From Alteromonas sp. MMG017 (GTDB taxonomy: Bacteria; Pseudomonadota; Gammaproteobacteria; Enterobacterales; Alteromonadaceae), in contig NZ_JAGJDY010000003.1 in NCBI RefSeq assembly GCF_018100795.1, forward strand, positions 1 through 64,000: a DNA stretch of 64,000 nucleotides, given 5' to 3'. Shown here piece after piece: positions 1 through 10,771 of the stretch. Position numbers and translations under genes: made by a program. How positions within the stretch are numbered: position 1 is the first letter of the stretch; every line of letters starts with the position of its first letter. Under the pieces are notes generated by a model. The model searched no databases and was not told where the DNA came from. It saw only the letters and a program-made list of their open reading frames with translations.

Positions 1-2
1 CA

Positions 3-1076
3 TTGCTGGAACTAAACCCAATAGATGGGACAACATCAACCCCAACTATTAGTGGCACCAGTGAGCGTATAGGTGAAACAGTTACGATCACCCTTCTTGA
101 TGATGCAGGCGTTACTACAGTGCTTACTGCGATAGTGCAAAATGATGGAACTTTCTCTGTAACCCCAGTAGACAGTGTCTCATTAGGTGATTTAGATGTA
201 GGAGTCAGTGTCAGTGATGGTGCAGGTGGCAACCATACTGATTCACTAACGCAGCTGATTAATGTGGCACCTAATATAGGAATTACTACATTTGATACTT
301 CTGGAGAAGGATCAATTCTTGGTTCCGTTTCCCCTGAATATGCTGGCTACGAACTAACCGTTAGTCTTACGGTAGTCTTACTTAGTGCAGTAACAGTTCC
401 ACTTACAGCTAAAACAGTACTAATTCAGTCCGATGGGAGTTACGAAATAATTGGTTTAGGGCTCGATATCTTTGGTCTCGCCTCTGTCGATATATCCATT
501 TCAATGACAGATGCTGCTGGCAACCTAGTTACTTTGGAATCTAGTTCAGATTCAAGTGGTAATATTAGCGCAGAAGAGCCCGCAAGTACGTCAGGTGTTG
601 AAGCGACCTCTTTAGAAGCTGACGCGGCTCCAGAAGAAAGTGTTGTTTTATTAAGTGCCCAAGATTTGGGAAGCGTGGTGTTACCGACTGCGCCTATAGA
701 AGAAGTGTCGTTGACTGATGAAGGTAAAGGTTCCTCTAACGAGGCCGAGGCGGGCATAGTACCTCCAGTCTTTGAAGCGGCAACTATACAAAATGAATCA
801 ATTGACTTACCTGGAGAAAATGATGTTGTACCTGTTGGATCGCTTGATACCAACGTTACTTTAGCGTTAGTTGATGTTGAATTACCACCTGAAGACCTCG
901 TACTTCCCGCATCAGAACCTTCGGAACTCGAAACACTTTCTTCTGCAGTGAATGCCGAGGAAGCAGGTAATGAAGCGTTACCGAACACAGAGGAAAGTAC
1001 AGATTCCTCTATTTCGATAAGTGATTCCGATATTTTGCGCTCAGCTGTGGAGAAACTTCCTCCTACGGATATTTAA
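3..1076 (+). CDS. C-terminal part of a large Ig-like repeat surface protein (5' end outside window)
   Basis: The reading frame is open to the window edge, so this is the last ~357 residues of a longer protein. Residues ~1-190 contain two or three beta-rich repeats typical of bacterial Ig-like modules of giant adhesins (segments such as GTTSTPTISGTSERIGE and NDGTFSVTP). Residues ~190-357 form an acidic Ser/Glu/Pro/Ala-rich tail ending SAVEKLPPTDI. No RTX nonapeptides, LPXTG motif or outer-membrane anchor is visible. Likely role, inferred from repeat style, is a cell-surface or secreted adhesin. The secretion route cannot be decided from this fragment. A terminator follows directly. Confidence 0.7.
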   Translation: MLELNPIDGTTSTPTISGTSERIGETVTITLLDDAGVTTVLTAIVQNDGTFSVTPVDSVSLGDLDVGVSVSDGAGGNHTDSLTQLINVAPNIGITTFDTSGEGSILGSVSPEYAGYELTVSLTVVLLSAVTVPLTAKTVLIQSDGSYEIIGLGLDIFGLASVDISISMTDAAGNLVTLESSSDSSGNISAEEPASTSGVEATSLEADAAPEESVVLLSAQDLGSVVLPTAPIEEVSLTDEGKGSSNEAEAGIVPPVFEAATIQNESIDLPGENDVVPVGSLDTNVTLALVDVELPPEDLVLPASEPSELETLSSAVNAEEAGNEALPNTEESTDSSISISDSDILRSAVEKLPPTDI

Positions 1077-1099
1077 ATTATTAACCAATGTAATAAGCT

Positions 1100-1137
1100 G
1101 CATCGTCGACAATTTTGCCGACGATGCAGGCTTTTTT
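1100..1137 (+). terminator. Rho-independent terminator after the adhesin gene
   Basis: A 9-bp stem (GCATCGTCG at 1100-1108, CGACGATGC at 1119-1127) with a 10-nt loop is followed by AGGC and a run of six T. It lies 24 nt after the adhesin stop codon. Confidence 0.85.
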
Positions 1138-1190
1138 AACTTACTAAAAAGGTTTTTAAACCAAAGGGTTCCGTTCGAGAATTAAGGTCG

Positions 1191-1196
1191 TATAAT
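1191..1196 (+). promoter_or_regulatory. -10 box of the tRNA-Arg promoter
   Basis: A perfect TATAAT lies 10 nt before the tRNA 5' end. The -35 region around 1168-1174 is only a weak match to consensus. Confidence 0.6.
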
Positions 1197-1206
1197 AGCC
1201 TTGTCT

Positions 1207-1281
1207 GTCCCCATAGTTTAATGGATAAAACAAGGCCCTCCTAAGGCTTAGATGTTGGTTCGATTCCAGCTGGGGACGCCA
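1207..1281 (+). tRNA. tRNA-Arg (anticodon CCU)
   Basis: A complete cloverleaf can be folded. The acceptor GTCCCCA (1207-1213) pairs with TGGGGAC (1271-1277). The D stem is GTTT/AAAC. The anticodon stem AGGCC/GGCTT encloses loop CTCCTAA with anticodon CCT at 1240-1242. The T stem is GTTGG/CCAGC with loop TTCGATT. Discriminator G and an encoded CCA end at 1281. It reads the rare AGG arginine codon. No integrase or att repeat is seen next to it. Confidence 0.95.
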
Positions 1282-1322
1282 CTACGCTTAACCGCAATCA
1301 CGGAATGTATTCCTATCTGGTG

Positions 1323-2399
1323 CTATTTCCCAAGATAATTGTCCAATATCTCTTGCCACTCGTCCGTCTCTATTACTCTAAGTAACGCGGTATTAATTTT
1401 TTCTCTTTGGGCACTGTTTTCTGGTAGTGCAATAGCATAATCCTGACGTTCAATGACTTCAGGTAAAATAAGAATACTGTCACCAAAGTTGTTGTTAGTT
1501 AAGTACTGTAAAATGGGCTTATCGTAAACCAATGCATCGAGCTTGCCTGATGCCAATTGCGACAAACCCTCTTCAACGCTTTCAAGCCGCTTAAATCCGA
1601 TATTTTCTTTTTGTAAAAATGCGCTACTTGCAGAGTTTGCCAAGGTGCCCACCCGCACATTAGGTAAGTCCTCAAGCCCTTCAACACTTGAAGATAGCTG
1701 ACTTACGGTAAGGCTTGTGGCAATGGCTGCGGTAAAGCTACTGATTAAAATAATGGCTGCGAACATCCAAATGAAGCCGATTACCCTCCCCCCAAAGGTA
1801 ACAGGGGCCTTATCGCCATACCCTACTGTGGTCATTGTCACCGCCGCCCACCAAAAGCTGGCACCAAGGCCTTGTTGCGTTGAGCCGCCAAACATCTCGG
1901 CGTTGCGCTTTCTTTCAAACAGCCACAGTAACGCTCCTACCGCTAGTAGCAAACCGCACAAAGCTGATAGTGCAACTAAAAATTCCCAGCTGAAAAAACC
2001 TTTCACGGCTGACATCCACCGATTTCCTTCGCTAGGCACGGCGATAGCTAATCCCGTAGTATAAAAGGGGTGCGTAAAATCAATGATCGATTCTCGTTGC
2101 GCATTGACGGTAAGCGCAGCAACAGACGCATCAAAACGACCGCTTTCTACTCCCGCCACCAGCTCAACCAAAGAGGCTTCGGTCAACGCATAATCGGTAG
2201 CCGTTAATTCTGCAATTTGCTCCCAAAGCGCAATACTTATCCCCTCAAAAGAACCCTCTTCGTTTTTGATGACAAACGGCGGCGCTACCTTCGTAGCAAT
2301 CACCTGTTTTATTTCATTATTATTGGTTTGCGCCATACTTGGCATCGTGACACTTAAGCAAAACACTAAGATAGTGATTATTCGACGCATTGTTTTCAT
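1323..2399 (-). CDS. Prokaryotic ionotropic glutamate-receptor-like channel (periplasmic binding domain plus K+-type pore)
   Basis: This 358-aa protein begins with a signal peptide (1-23, ending SMAQ). Periplasmic solute-binding lobe 1 (~33-130) is interrupted by a two-helix pore module and then completed by lobe 2 (~235-355). The pore module has a membrane helix at ~138-161, a K+ selectivity filter TVGYGD at 191-196 and a second helix at ~205-229. This is the architecture of GluR0-type bacterial glutamate-gated potassium channels. The expected role is amino-acid- or small-ligand-gated K+ flux across the inner membrane; the ligand cannot be read from sequence. It stands alone between the tRNA and smrA and ends close to the tRNA. 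Confidence 0.88.
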   Translation of the reverse strand: MKTMRRIITILVFCLSVTMPSMAQTNNNEIKQVIATKVAPPFVIKNEEGSFEGISIALWEQIAELTATDYALTEASLVELVAGVESGRFDASVAALTVNAQRESIIDFTHPFYTTGLAIAVPSEGNRWMSAVKGFFSWEFLVALSALCGLLLAVGALLWLFERKRNAEMFGGSTQQGLGASFWWAAVTMTTVGYGDKAPVTFGGRVIGFIWMFAAIILISSFTAAIATSLTVSQLSSSVEGLEDLPNVRVGTLANSASSAFLQKENIGFKRLESVEEGLSQLASGKLDALVYDKPILQYLTNNNFGDSILILPEVIERQDYAIALPENSAQREKINTALLRVIETDEWQEILDNYLGK

Positions 2400-2704
2400 A
2401 CTTGTCCCTGTGATTTGTTTACTTTTAAACTGCGTTTAAGCCACGTTCATTAATAGTAACCCATCGTCAAATTAGCTACGTATAAGATTCAGTCGTCAAT
2501 AATTAAAAAAACATCTCGACTTCGGCTTTTAAAATGATGCTACTTTTAGGATAAACCCATGGTATACGAGAGTAGAATATTCAACAAACAGCCCCATATT
2601 GAATCTTAGTAAAACAGTGCTTATTTAGGTCAACGTTGAAAAGTAGTATTGGCGTAGCGAATACATTCATGAAAATAACGCTTCGCTGAGTGTGGGAGAA
2701 AACT
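2400..2704. other. Intergenic region between channel gene and smrA
   Basis: This AT-rich divergent spacer must hold both promoters. I see no confident promoter, hairpin or RNA signature in it. Frames here are short and lack ribosome-binding sites. Confidence 0.5.
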
Positions 2705-3295
2705 ATGACTGATTTTGAAAAAAATGATGATTTACATTCGTTCTTTGCTGAGATGCAGGATGTAAAACCCATTAAACCTTCAAATAAAGCGTTATTGCAC
2801 GATACAGAGAGTGCGATAGCTGAAAAAAAGAGGCGCGCTGCAAGTCAACGCAGTGAAAGGGAAAAGTTGAAAAGCCCGCTAAGTCTAGAAGGGGTAACAC
2901 CTGTAAAGCCTGACGATTTCATTTCATTCCAACAACCAGGTATTCAAGATGGTGTGTTCAAAAAATTACGCATGGGTAAATACCCATTAGAAGAAACCCT
3001 TTCTTTAAGTGGCATGACGATTGAGCAAAGTAGAGATGCACTATACAAAGCGATAACCGACTCACATAAACGAGGTGTGAGGGCATTATTGATTAAGCAC
3101 GGCAAGGGTGAAGAGAGTAAACCTTTTCCTGCTTATAAGAAAAGTTTTGTTAATCACTGGTTGCTTGAGTTAGAAGAGGTTATTGCCTACCACACCGCGC
3201 AACCTATGCACGGCGGATTTGCAGCTACGTATGTATTATTGAAGAAACATCCAGATCAGAAATTGATCAACAGAGAGAAAAATAGGAAAGGCTAA
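2705..3295 (+). CDS. smrA: Smr-domain DNA endonuclease, SmrA type
   Basis: This ~196-aa protein carries an Smr domain in its C-terminal half. The segment GIQDGVFKKLRMGKYP (~79-94) and the HGKG motif (132-135) match SmrA (YdaL) proteins. The LDLHG motif of MutS2 and SmrB is replaced by LSLSG, which fits SmrA rather than SmrB, since E. coli SmrA also lacks that histidine. The N-terminal ~70 residues are charged and probably extended. I chose the ATG at 2705 (MTDFEK) over 2690 because it matches family starts and has GGGAGA upstream. The role is nicking or structure-specific DNA cleavage; the biological pathway is not well defined. Confidence 0.85.
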   Translation: MTDFEKNDDLHSFFAEMQDVKPIKPSNKALLHDTESAIAEKKRRAASQRSEREKLKSPLSLEGVTPVKPDDFISFQQPGIQDGVFKKLRMGKYPLEETLSLSGMTIEQSRDALYKAITDSHKRGVRALLIKHGKGEESKPFPAYKKSFVNHWLLELEEVIAYHTAQPMHGGFAATYVLLKKHPDQKLINREKNRKG

Positions 3296-3336
3296 TAGCG
3301 CAAGATTTATAAAATGAATTGGTAAAGCTGAGTGAT

Positions 3337-3370
3337 TAACGCCAGTATCTGAAAACAGATACTGGCGTTA
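3337..3370. terminator. Perfect 15-bp hairpin between smrA and a small minus-strand gene
   Basis: Arms 3337-3351 and 3356-3370 are perfect inverted repeats around an AAAA loop. It lies between two convergent genes, 41 nt after smrA and 16 nt after the small peptide stop. Neither side has a good T run, so it may be a weak bidirectional terminator or an mRNA 3'-end stabiliser. Confidence 0.55.
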
Positions 3371-3386
3371 GAATTTCACTTTCAGA

Positions 3387-3527
3387 CTACTTAACTGAAG
3401 ACTGCACAACTAGCGTTGAAGTAACGTCGGCAGATTTAGCTGAACTGCTGAAAACAGCAGTAACAAACATCAGCACAACCGCTATGGCTACTCCGGTTAA
3501 GCCAAACCCTTTTGATGAACGATTCAT
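3387..3527 (-). CDS. Small 46-aa single-span membrane or secreted peptide, unknown function
   Basis: Reading MNRSSKGFGLTGVAIAVVL... and ending TLVVQSSVK, the product has a basic N-terminus, one hydrophobic span at ~8-26 and an SSSAKSA segment that could be a signal-peptidase site. The ATG is at 3527 with a weak purine-rich AAGAGA upstream. The frame stays open upstream to about 3620 without a good start. It lies downstream of purL on the same strand and ends 16 nt before a perfect hairpin. A possible promoter (TTGTCT, 17 nt, TATTGT at 3623-3651) would allow independent expression. I do not recognise the family. Confidence 0.45.
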   Translation of the reverse strand: MNRSSKGFGLTGVAIAVVLMFVTAVFSSSAKSADVTSTLVVQSSVK

Positions 3528-3622
3528 TCGTCGTCTCTTGTTATCAACACCAACAATATTTTTTGTTGGTACAACCCTTAAAACAAACTCCTGTAACCAG
3601 TCTGCAATCCCTGCATTGCACT

Positions 3623-3651
3623 ACAATAGATCAGTGACTTATCGAAGACAA
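3623..3651 (-). promoter_or_regulatory. Candidate sigma70 promoter for the small peptide gene
   Basis: TTGTCT (3651-3646), a 17-nt spacer and TATTGT (3628-3623) face the 46-aa ORF on the minus strand. Confidence 0.3.
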
Positions 3652-3763
3652 GCCCTCAGTACAAATTTTTGACACTTTGCCAATCTATTGACACGCTTCA
3701 CGCTCATTTAAGTGAAAAAGTAGAGATAAGAACATCTTACCTCTACTAAGCTTAAGCGCGTTT

Positions 3764-6700
3764 TTATCCTACAAAACGACGTGCATTTCTAAAGATACGC
3801 ATCCATGCACCATCTTCTTGCCAATCGTCTGGACGCCATGAGTTAGCCACCGCTCTAAACACACGTTCAGGGTGCGGCATCATAATAGTGCTGCGTCCGT
3901 CACTAGAGGTTAACCCAGTGATACCTTCAGGCGAACCATTCGGGTTAGCTGGGTACTGCATAGTGGGTTGGCCGTAGTTATCTACATAACGAAGTGCCAC
4001 TTGCGATGCTACAGACGAAAGCGCGCTGTCGCTTGCAAACTCTGCTTGGCCTTCACCGTGCGATACCGCAATTGGCATGCGCGAACCGGCCATGTCTTGC
4101 AACAACACAGAAGCAGACTTAGTCACTTCTACCATGGCAACACGGGCTTCGAAACGTGCCGATTGGTTCGCAACAAAGTGCGGCCAATGTTCGGTACCAG
4201 GAATAAGCGACTTCAAGTTAGATAGCATTTGGCAACCGTTACACACCCCTAAACTAAAAGTACTGTTTCGGTCAAAGAAGGCAGCGAATTGATCTCGTGC
4301 AAGTTCGTTGAACAAGATTGATTTCGCCCACCCTTCACCGGCACCTAACACGTCGCCATAAGAGAAACCACCACACGCGGCCAAGCCTGCGAAACTTTCC
4401 AGCGTCACTTTACCAGCCAAGATATCACTCATGTGTACATCAACAGCATTAAAACCAGCGCGGTTAAATGCAGCAGCCATTTCAAGGTGTGAGTTTACGC
4501 CCTGTTCACGCAAAATGGCGACGTTAGGTTGCACACCTTTCGCGATATATGGCGCAGCAATATCTTCATTTACGTTGTACGTAAGCGCAGCGTGTAAGCC
4601 AGGGTCGGCGGCATCTTGCTTAGCGGCATGTTCTTGTTCAGCACATACTGGGTTATCGCGAAGCTTTTGCATCGCCAAGGTGGTTTGTGCCCACGTAGTT
4701 CGCATGGCTACGCGACTATCGTTTAGCACTGCCACGTTATCACGAGTAAATTCGATAGTGTCGGTGGTATTTAACGTACCGATGTAATGACTAACATCCG
4801 TTAAATCAAAAGACGCGAGTACCGCATTAACTTCCTCGATGTCTTTGTCTAACACTTGAAGTACGCCACCAAGCTCTTCGTTAAACAATATAGATAAGTC
4901 TGAACCCGCTTCTGAACTTGAAATGCCATCTAGCGCAACACTTACACCGGTTTTACCGGCAAAGGCCATTTCGGCTACCGTGGTAAATAGTCCACCATCA
5001 GAACGGTCGTGGTAAGCCACTACCAGTTGTTTCTCAATTAGCGTTTGTACCGCATTAAAGAAGGCTTTCAAACGCTGCGCAGAAACCACATCGGCAGGTG
5101 CATCACCTAATTGCTCGTACACTTGTGAAAGACAACTCGCGCCAAGGCGGTTCTTGCCTTCACCTAAATCGATTAGCAATAGTTGGCTGTCGCCCTTATC
5201 GGTGCGAAGCTCTGGTGTTACCGTTTTACGAATATCTTTTACGGCACCGAAAGCAGAAATCACTAACGATAACGGTGATGTTACCGCTTTCTCTTTGCCT
5301 TCCTCTTGCCATGCGGTTTTCATCGACATGGAGTCTTTGCCTACCGGAATGGTTAATCCCAATTCAGGGCAAAGTTCTTCACCTACGGCTTTTACCGCTT
5401 CATACAAACCAGCGTCTTCACCGGGGTGTCCTGCGGCGGCCATCCAGTTTGCTGAAAGCTTAATACGGGTTAAATCACCAATATTTGCTGCAGCAATGTT
5501 GGTTAACGCTTCACCTACCGCTAAACGCGCTGACGCACCATGAGATAACAAGGCAACCGGGGTTCTCTCACCCATCGCCATGGCTTCACCGTGATAAGTA
5601 TCAAAAGCAGTGGCAGTAACCGCTACATCGGCCACAGGTACTTGCCAAGGGCCAACCATTTGGTCGCGGTTAACCAAGCCTGTTACCGAGCGATCGCCAA
5701 TGGTAATTAGGAAGGTTTTTTCCGCCACAGTAGGTAGCGATAATATGCGTGTTGCTGCGTCAGCTAGTGTTATGTCGCTTTCATTAAAACCAGTGGTTTC
5801 TAATGGCTTGCTGGTAACGTCGCGATGCATTTTAGGCGGCTTGCCAAGTAACACATCAAGGGGCATGTCTATAGGCTGGTTATCGAATTGGCTGTCGTTT
5901 ACATTCAATTCTTGTTCAGCAGTGGCTTCCCCTACTACGGCATAAGGTGCGCGCTCACGGGCACAAATCGCTTCAAATACCGGCATGTTTTCTGGCGCTA
6001 CCGACATCACGTAACGTTCTTGTGATTCGTTACACCATAATTCTAGTGGTGTCATACCCGGTTCGTCAGACAATACGTTACGCAGTTCAAACTTACCGCC
6101 ACGACCGCCATCATTAACTAACTCAGGCAGTGCGTTTGATAAACCACCCGCGCCCACATCGTGAATAAACTGAATGGGGTTGTCATCGCCTAATTGCCAG
6201 CACGCATCAATAACTTCTTGGCAACGACGTTCCATTTCTGGGTTTTCACGCTGTACCGAAGCAAAGTCCAGATCTTCATTTGACTGACCTGATGCCATTG
6301 AAGAGGCTGCGCCTCCACCAAGGCCGATATTCATTGCAGGGCCGCCAAGCACGATAAGTTTGGCACCTACGGTAATTTCGCCTTTTTCAATATGTTCACG
6401 GCGAATATTACCTAAACCACCCGCAAGCATAATAGGCTTGTGGTAACCACGTACTTCGACACCATTGAAGCTATTTACTTCTTGCTCGTAGGTACGGAAG
6501 TAACCAAGCAAATTCGGACGACCAAATTCGTTGTTAAATGCTGCGCCACCTAGCGGGCCATCTAGCATAATATCTAGCGCGCTTACGATGCGTTGTGGCT
6601 TACCGTAGTCTTTTTCCCACGGCTGTTCTAACCCTGGAATACGTAAGTTAGACACGCTGAAACCACCTAAACCTGCTTTAGGCTTAGAGCCACGACCGGT

Positions 6701-7663
6701 AGCACCTTCATCACGAATTTCACCACCTGAACCTGTTGCCGCGCCTGGGAAAGGCGAAATAGCGGTTGGGTGGTTATGGGTTTCCACCTTCATCAGAATA
6801 TCGATATTCTCATGATGGTATTCGTATTGGTGTGTTTGTGGATTCGGGAAGAAACGCCCAGCTTCCCAGCCTGACATCACCGCAGCGTTATCTTTATAGG
6901 CCGAGTAAACATGATCGGGTAACACTTCAAATGTGTTCTTGATCATTTTGAACAAAGATTTGTCTTGTTCTTCACCGTCGATTGTCCAACTGGCATTGAA
7001 AATCTTATGGCGGCAATGTTCAGAGTTCGCTTGCGCAAACATGTAAAGCTCTACGTCAGTAGGGTTACGCGCCAAACGCGTAAAGCTTTCGAATAAATAC
7101 TCTATTTCATCATCAGCCAGTGCTAAACCAAGTTGAATATTGGCATCCACAAGCGCTTGCTTGCCATCTTCTAGTATCGCTACTGAAGTAAAGGTTTTCG
7201 CCGTGGTATGTGCAAACAATACTTCTGCCGCCGCCGTATCAGGAAAAACGGTTTCCGTCATGCGATCATGCAAGTGGGCAGCAACAAGACTATAGTCAGC
7301 ATCGCTAAGCGATTGCTCTGCTTCTATATAAAAAGCACAGCCTCGCTCTATACGATTAATCGTGTTCAGACTACAATTGTTTGCGATATCAGTTGCTTTA
7401 GTAGACCAAGGAGAGATGGTGCCTGGTCGGGGTGTTACCACGAAGAGGTTGCCAGTTGGCGTTTGGGTTTGTCGGGCAGGCCCGTAGGTAAGCAGCTTTT
7501 TAAGTATTTCTAATTGCTGCTGCGAGAGTTCACCTTCTGAATCGATAAGGTGAATATATTCGCTATATAGGTTTTTCACCTTAATGCCGGATTGACCCAG
7601 CTTTGCAATCAGTTTAGTTTGGTGAAACTCTGATAGTGCGGGAGCGCCTCGAAGGACCAACAT
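3764..7663 (-). CDS. purL: Phosphoribosylformylglycinamidine synthase (large single-chain PurL)
   Basis: This 1299-aa enzyme converts FGAR, glutamine and ATP into FGAM in the fourth step of de novo purine synthesis, in the cytoplasm. It has the full proteobacterial layout: an N-terminal PurS-like domain, a linker, two PurM-like synthetase halves (for example [16 protein letters not shown]) and a C-terminal class I glutamine amidotransferase. The nucleophile Cys lies in [10 protein letters not shown] and the catalytic His in PHPERVF near the end. Length is as expected (~1295 aa). It is divergent from mltF, the arrangement known from E. coli. Confidence 0.98.
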   Translation of the reverse strand: MLVLRGAPALSEFHQTKLIAKLGQSGIKVKNLYSEYIHLIDSEGELSQQQLEILKKLLTYGPARQTQTPTGNLFVVTPRPGTISPWSTKATDIANNCSLNTINRIERGCAFYIEAEQSLSDADYSLVAAHLHDRMTETVFPDTAAAEVLFAHTTAKTFTSVAILEDGKQALVDANIQLGLALADDEIEYLFESFTRLARNPTDVELYMFAQANSEHCRHKIFNASWTIDGEEQDKSLFKMIKNTFEVLPDHVYSAYKDNAAVMSGWEAGRFFPNPQTHQYEYHHENIDILMKVETHNHPTAISPFPGAATGSGGEIRDEGATGRGSKPKAGLGGFSVSNLRIPGLEQPWEKDYGKPQRIVSALDIMLDGPLGGAAFNNEFGRPNLLGYFRTYEQEVNSFNGVEVRGYHKPIMLAGGLGNIRREHIEKGEITVGAKLIVLGGPAMNIGLGGGAASSMASGQSNEDLDFASVQRENPEMERRCQEVIDACWQLGDDNPIQFIHDVGAGGLSNALPELVNDGGRGGKFELRNVLSDEPGMTPLELWCNESQERYVMSVAPENMPVFEAICARERAPYAVVGEATAEQELNVNDSQFDNQPIDMPLDVLLGKPPKMHRDVTSKPLETTGFNESDITLADAATRILSLPTVAEKTFLITIGDRSVTGLVNRDQMVGPWQVPVADVAVTATAFDTYHGEAMAMGERTPVALLSHGASARLAVGEALTNIAAANIGDLTRIKLSANWMAAAGHPGEDAGLYEAVKAVGEELCPELGLTIPVGKDSMSMKTAWQEEGKEKAVTSPLSLVISAFGAVKDIRKTVTPELRTDKGDSQLLLIDLGEGKNRLGASCLSQVYEQLGDAPADVVSAQRLKAFFNAVQTLIEKQLVVAYHDRSDGGLFTTVAEMAFAGKTGVSVALDGISSSEAGSDLSILFNEELGGVLQVLDKDIEEVNAVLASFDLTDVSHYIGTLNTTDTIEFTRDNVAVLNDSRVAMRTTWAQTTLAMQKLRDNPVCAEQEHAAKQDAADPGLHAALTYNVNEDIAAPYIAKGVQPNVAILREQGVNSHLEMAAAFNRAGFNAVDVHMSDILAGKVTLESFAGLAACGGFSYGDVLGAGEGWAKSILFNELARDQFAAFFDRNSTFSLGVCNGCQMLSNLKSLIPGTEHWPHFVANQSARFEARVAMVEVTKSASVLLQDMAGSRMPIAVSHGEGQAEFASDSALSSVASQVALRYVDNYGQPTMQYPANPNGSPEGITGLTSSDGRSTIMMPHPERVFRAVANSWRPDDWQEDGAWMRIFRNARRFVG

Positions 7664-7839
7664 ATTGCTTTACCTAGTTGTTCAGAAACAACGACCATCA
7701 ATGGGACGCGTTGCCTCTGTAATTGATGAATATTTCGGCGCGGATTATAGAGGATTTATACTCTATTGGTAACCTTCAACATAGGCTATGTTGCAGTTTT
7801 TTTTCCCAAGACCCAATTTACAACAATAAGAAAAGGTTT

Positions 7840-9207
7840 ATGCCGTTACAACATTACAAAAAGCGATTAAAAACATCTTTTTTTATCGCATTATGCTTTT
7901 TCGCTACAAGTTGTGGCTCTCCTACCGTTCCGAACGCTTTGTTATCATTAATAGAGCGTGGTTCGATAAAAGTGGGCACGCTTTACGGTGCTGCTACTTA
8001 TTATAATGGCGCCGAAGGTCCACAAGGTTTTGAATATGAATTACTTGCCGGCTTTTCAGATTATGTCGGGGTAACGCTCGACTTATATCCCTTCTACAGT
8101 TACGACGCCATGCTAGAGCAACTTGCCGAAGGCAACCTTGATATTGTCGCCACGGGTGATGCAGTTACCGATGCCTTATTGATGCGCTTTACTTACGGGC
8201 CAGCATATCAAACCGTTGCTCAACACTTAGTATACCGTGCGGGTACCACAAGACCTCGTGAACTCGATAGCCTTGTGGACCCTGTCGTTGCTGTGTCAGG
8301 TAGCAGTCAAGCGCAGCTACTTGCAGTTTTAAACGGCTCAAGTGAATCGCTATTAGTTACCACTGAAGATTCTGATGCCGAAGAGTTGCTACAAAAAGTG
8401 GCGACGGGCGATATTGCTTACACCCTTGCCGATAGTAACCGACTTGCCCTGCAACGAAGACGTCACCCCAATTTGGCCGTCGGATTAACCGTACGAGAAG
8501 AAATGCCGATGGCATGGGCACTAAACCCTGAATTAGACGATTCCATTAAAGCCGCCATTATTGAATATTTTGGTACCGTGCATCAATCAGGCTGGTTTAC
8601 CGTATTAGAAGAAAAGTATTTTGGTCACATTAGGCAATTTGACTACGTAGACAGCCGTGCATTTAATCAATCTGCCGAATCGCTGTTAAAAGATTATAAA
8701 AGTATGTTTCAGCAATATGCTGGAGACTTAGATTGGCGCTTGTTAGCCGCTATGAGTTACCAAGAAAGCCACTGGGATCCCGATGCAATCTCTCGTACTG
8801 GCGTTCGCGGCTTAATGATGCTGACGTTAGACACAGCCAATGATTGGGATGTAGAAGATCGTACCGACGCAGAACAAAGTATTCGCGGAGGCTCTCGCTA
8901 CTTCGCCAGCTTGTTAGGAAGAATTCCTGCACGAATTGGCGATCCAGATAGAACTTGGATGGCAATGGCGGCGTATAACCTTGGTCTAGGGCATTTAGAA
9001 GATGCCCGAATTCTTACAGAGCGTCAGGGTGGCAATCCTGATCTCTGGGTAGACGTTAAACAACGACTTCCACAGCTAAGGCAAAAGAAGTACTACAGAA
9101 CAACACGTTATGGGTACGCACGGGGCGATGAAGCGCTTCAGTATGTGGATAATATTCGCCGATATTACGACAGTTTACTTTGGCTAGACGAACAAGGAAG
9201 AATTTAG
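7840..9207 (+). CDS. mltF: Membrane-bound lytic murein transglycosylase F
   Basis: This ~455-aa lipoprotein cleaves the glycan strands of peptidoglycan, forming 1,6-anhydro-muramyl ends. A short basic N-terminus and hydrophobic stretch end in the lipobox FATSC (Cys ~25). An SBP_bac_3-like regulatory domain (~40-265) follows, then an SLT domain containing YQESHWDP with the catalytic Glu and GVRGLMMLT. I chose the ATG at 7840 (MPLQHYKK), preceded by AAAAGG and directly before the signal peptide, over the upstream ATG at 7723 whose extra 39 residues would bury it. It is divergent from purL. Confidence 0.95.
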   Translation: MPLQHYKKRLKTSFFIALCFFATSCGSPTVPNALLSLIERGSIKVGTLYGAATYYNGAEGPQGFEYELLAGFSDYVGVTLDLYPFYSYDAMLEQLAEGNLDIVATGDAVTDALLMRFTYGPAYQTVAQHLVYRAGTTRPRELDSLVDPVVAVSGSSQAQLLAVLNGSSESLLVTTEDSDAEELLQKVATGDIAYTLADSNRLALQRRRHPNLAVGLTVREEMPMAWALNPELDDSIKAAIIEYFGTVHQSGWFTVLEEKYFGHIRQFDYVDSRAFNQSAESLLKDYKSMFQQYAGDLDWRLLAAMSYQESHWDPDAISRTGVRGLMMLTLDTANDWDVEDRTDAEQSIRGGSRYFASLLGRIPARIGDPDRTWMAMAAYNLGLGHLEDARILTERQGGNPDLWVDVKQRLPQLRQKKYYRTTRYGYARGDEALQYVDNIRRYYDSLLWLDEQGRI

Positions 9208-9352
9208 CTAACGCCATATTGAATTTTGTCATTATGGTGTCATCTAAGATCAGTACCATCGAATGTAACTCGCTTTATCGGCTGGTTAAGGCATAAATGC
9301 AGAAACGATGAAATGACAATATGCCTTATTCAATTTCCCAATTTGTATTAAC

Positions 9353-9360
9353 AAGGAGGG
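9353..9360 (+). promoter_or_regulatory. Strong Shine-Dalgarno of the 50-codon basic ORF
   Basis: AAGGAGGG is four nucleotides before the ATG at 9365. It is the best ribosome-binding site in this part of the window and the main reason to believe the short ORF. Confidence 0.7.
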
Positions 9361-9364
9361 CAAA

Positions 9365-10443
<1,079 letters not shown>

Positions 10444-10677
10444 ATGAATCTGACCGCTATTTTTATTGTTGCTATTATCGCTTGGGCCATTGTGAGTATC
10501 ACAGGCTCATCAAAAACTAAAAAATCAAATAAGGCGTCAGATAAAGCAGCAGAAGCTTATCAATCTGAAATTGCTTCACTCAAGGAACGGGTTTCTGTGC
10601 TTGAAAAAATTGTTACCGATGAAAAATACGACCTGAAAAAGCAGTTTGCGGACTTAGAAAAAGATAAGGTTGCATAA
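10444..10677 (+). CDS. PspB-like small membrane protein with coiled coil
   Basis: This 77-aa protein has an N-terminal membrane span (~3-20) and then a Lys-rich, heptad-patterned cytoplasmic segment (~35-72, including LKERVSVLEKIVTDEKYDL). Size and layout resemble PspB, the phage-shock inner-membrane protein, whose C-terminus has a similar RxxxLExIL pattern. No pspA or pspC lies nearby, so a phage-shock role is only suggested. The ATG has GAAGGGA eight nt upstream. It converges on the antiporter gene. Confidence 0.6.
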   Translation: MNLTAIFIVAIIAWAIVSITGSSKTKKSNKASDKAAEAYQSEIASLKERVSVLEKIVTDEKYDLKKQFADLEKDKVA

Positions 10678-10771
10678 ACTTTTTTGTTAAACACTTTTTC
10701 TAAGCACTTGTTTCTGAATGCTTTCACTTGCTGTAAATCATCAAGAGCGGTCTTAAGCATTTTACGAGCGG

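Noticed and set aside
440..988. A 182-codon minus-strand frame inside the adhesin gene.
   Set aside because: It is a Ser/Thr-rich antisense shadow of the repeat-rich adhesin coding sequence.
1207..1281. tRNA-Arg as an integration site for a mobile island.
   Set aside because: No integrase, no repeated tRNA 3' end and no change in gene character nearby.
2705..3295. Loss of the LDLHG histidine in the Smr protein as a sign of inactivation.
   Set aside because: SmrA proteins, including that of E. coli, normally lack it, so this is the family pattern.
3484..3672. A 62-codon plus-strand frame.
   Set aside because: No ribosome-binding site or recognisable composition; the minus strand carries a better small gene with a hydrophobic signal here.
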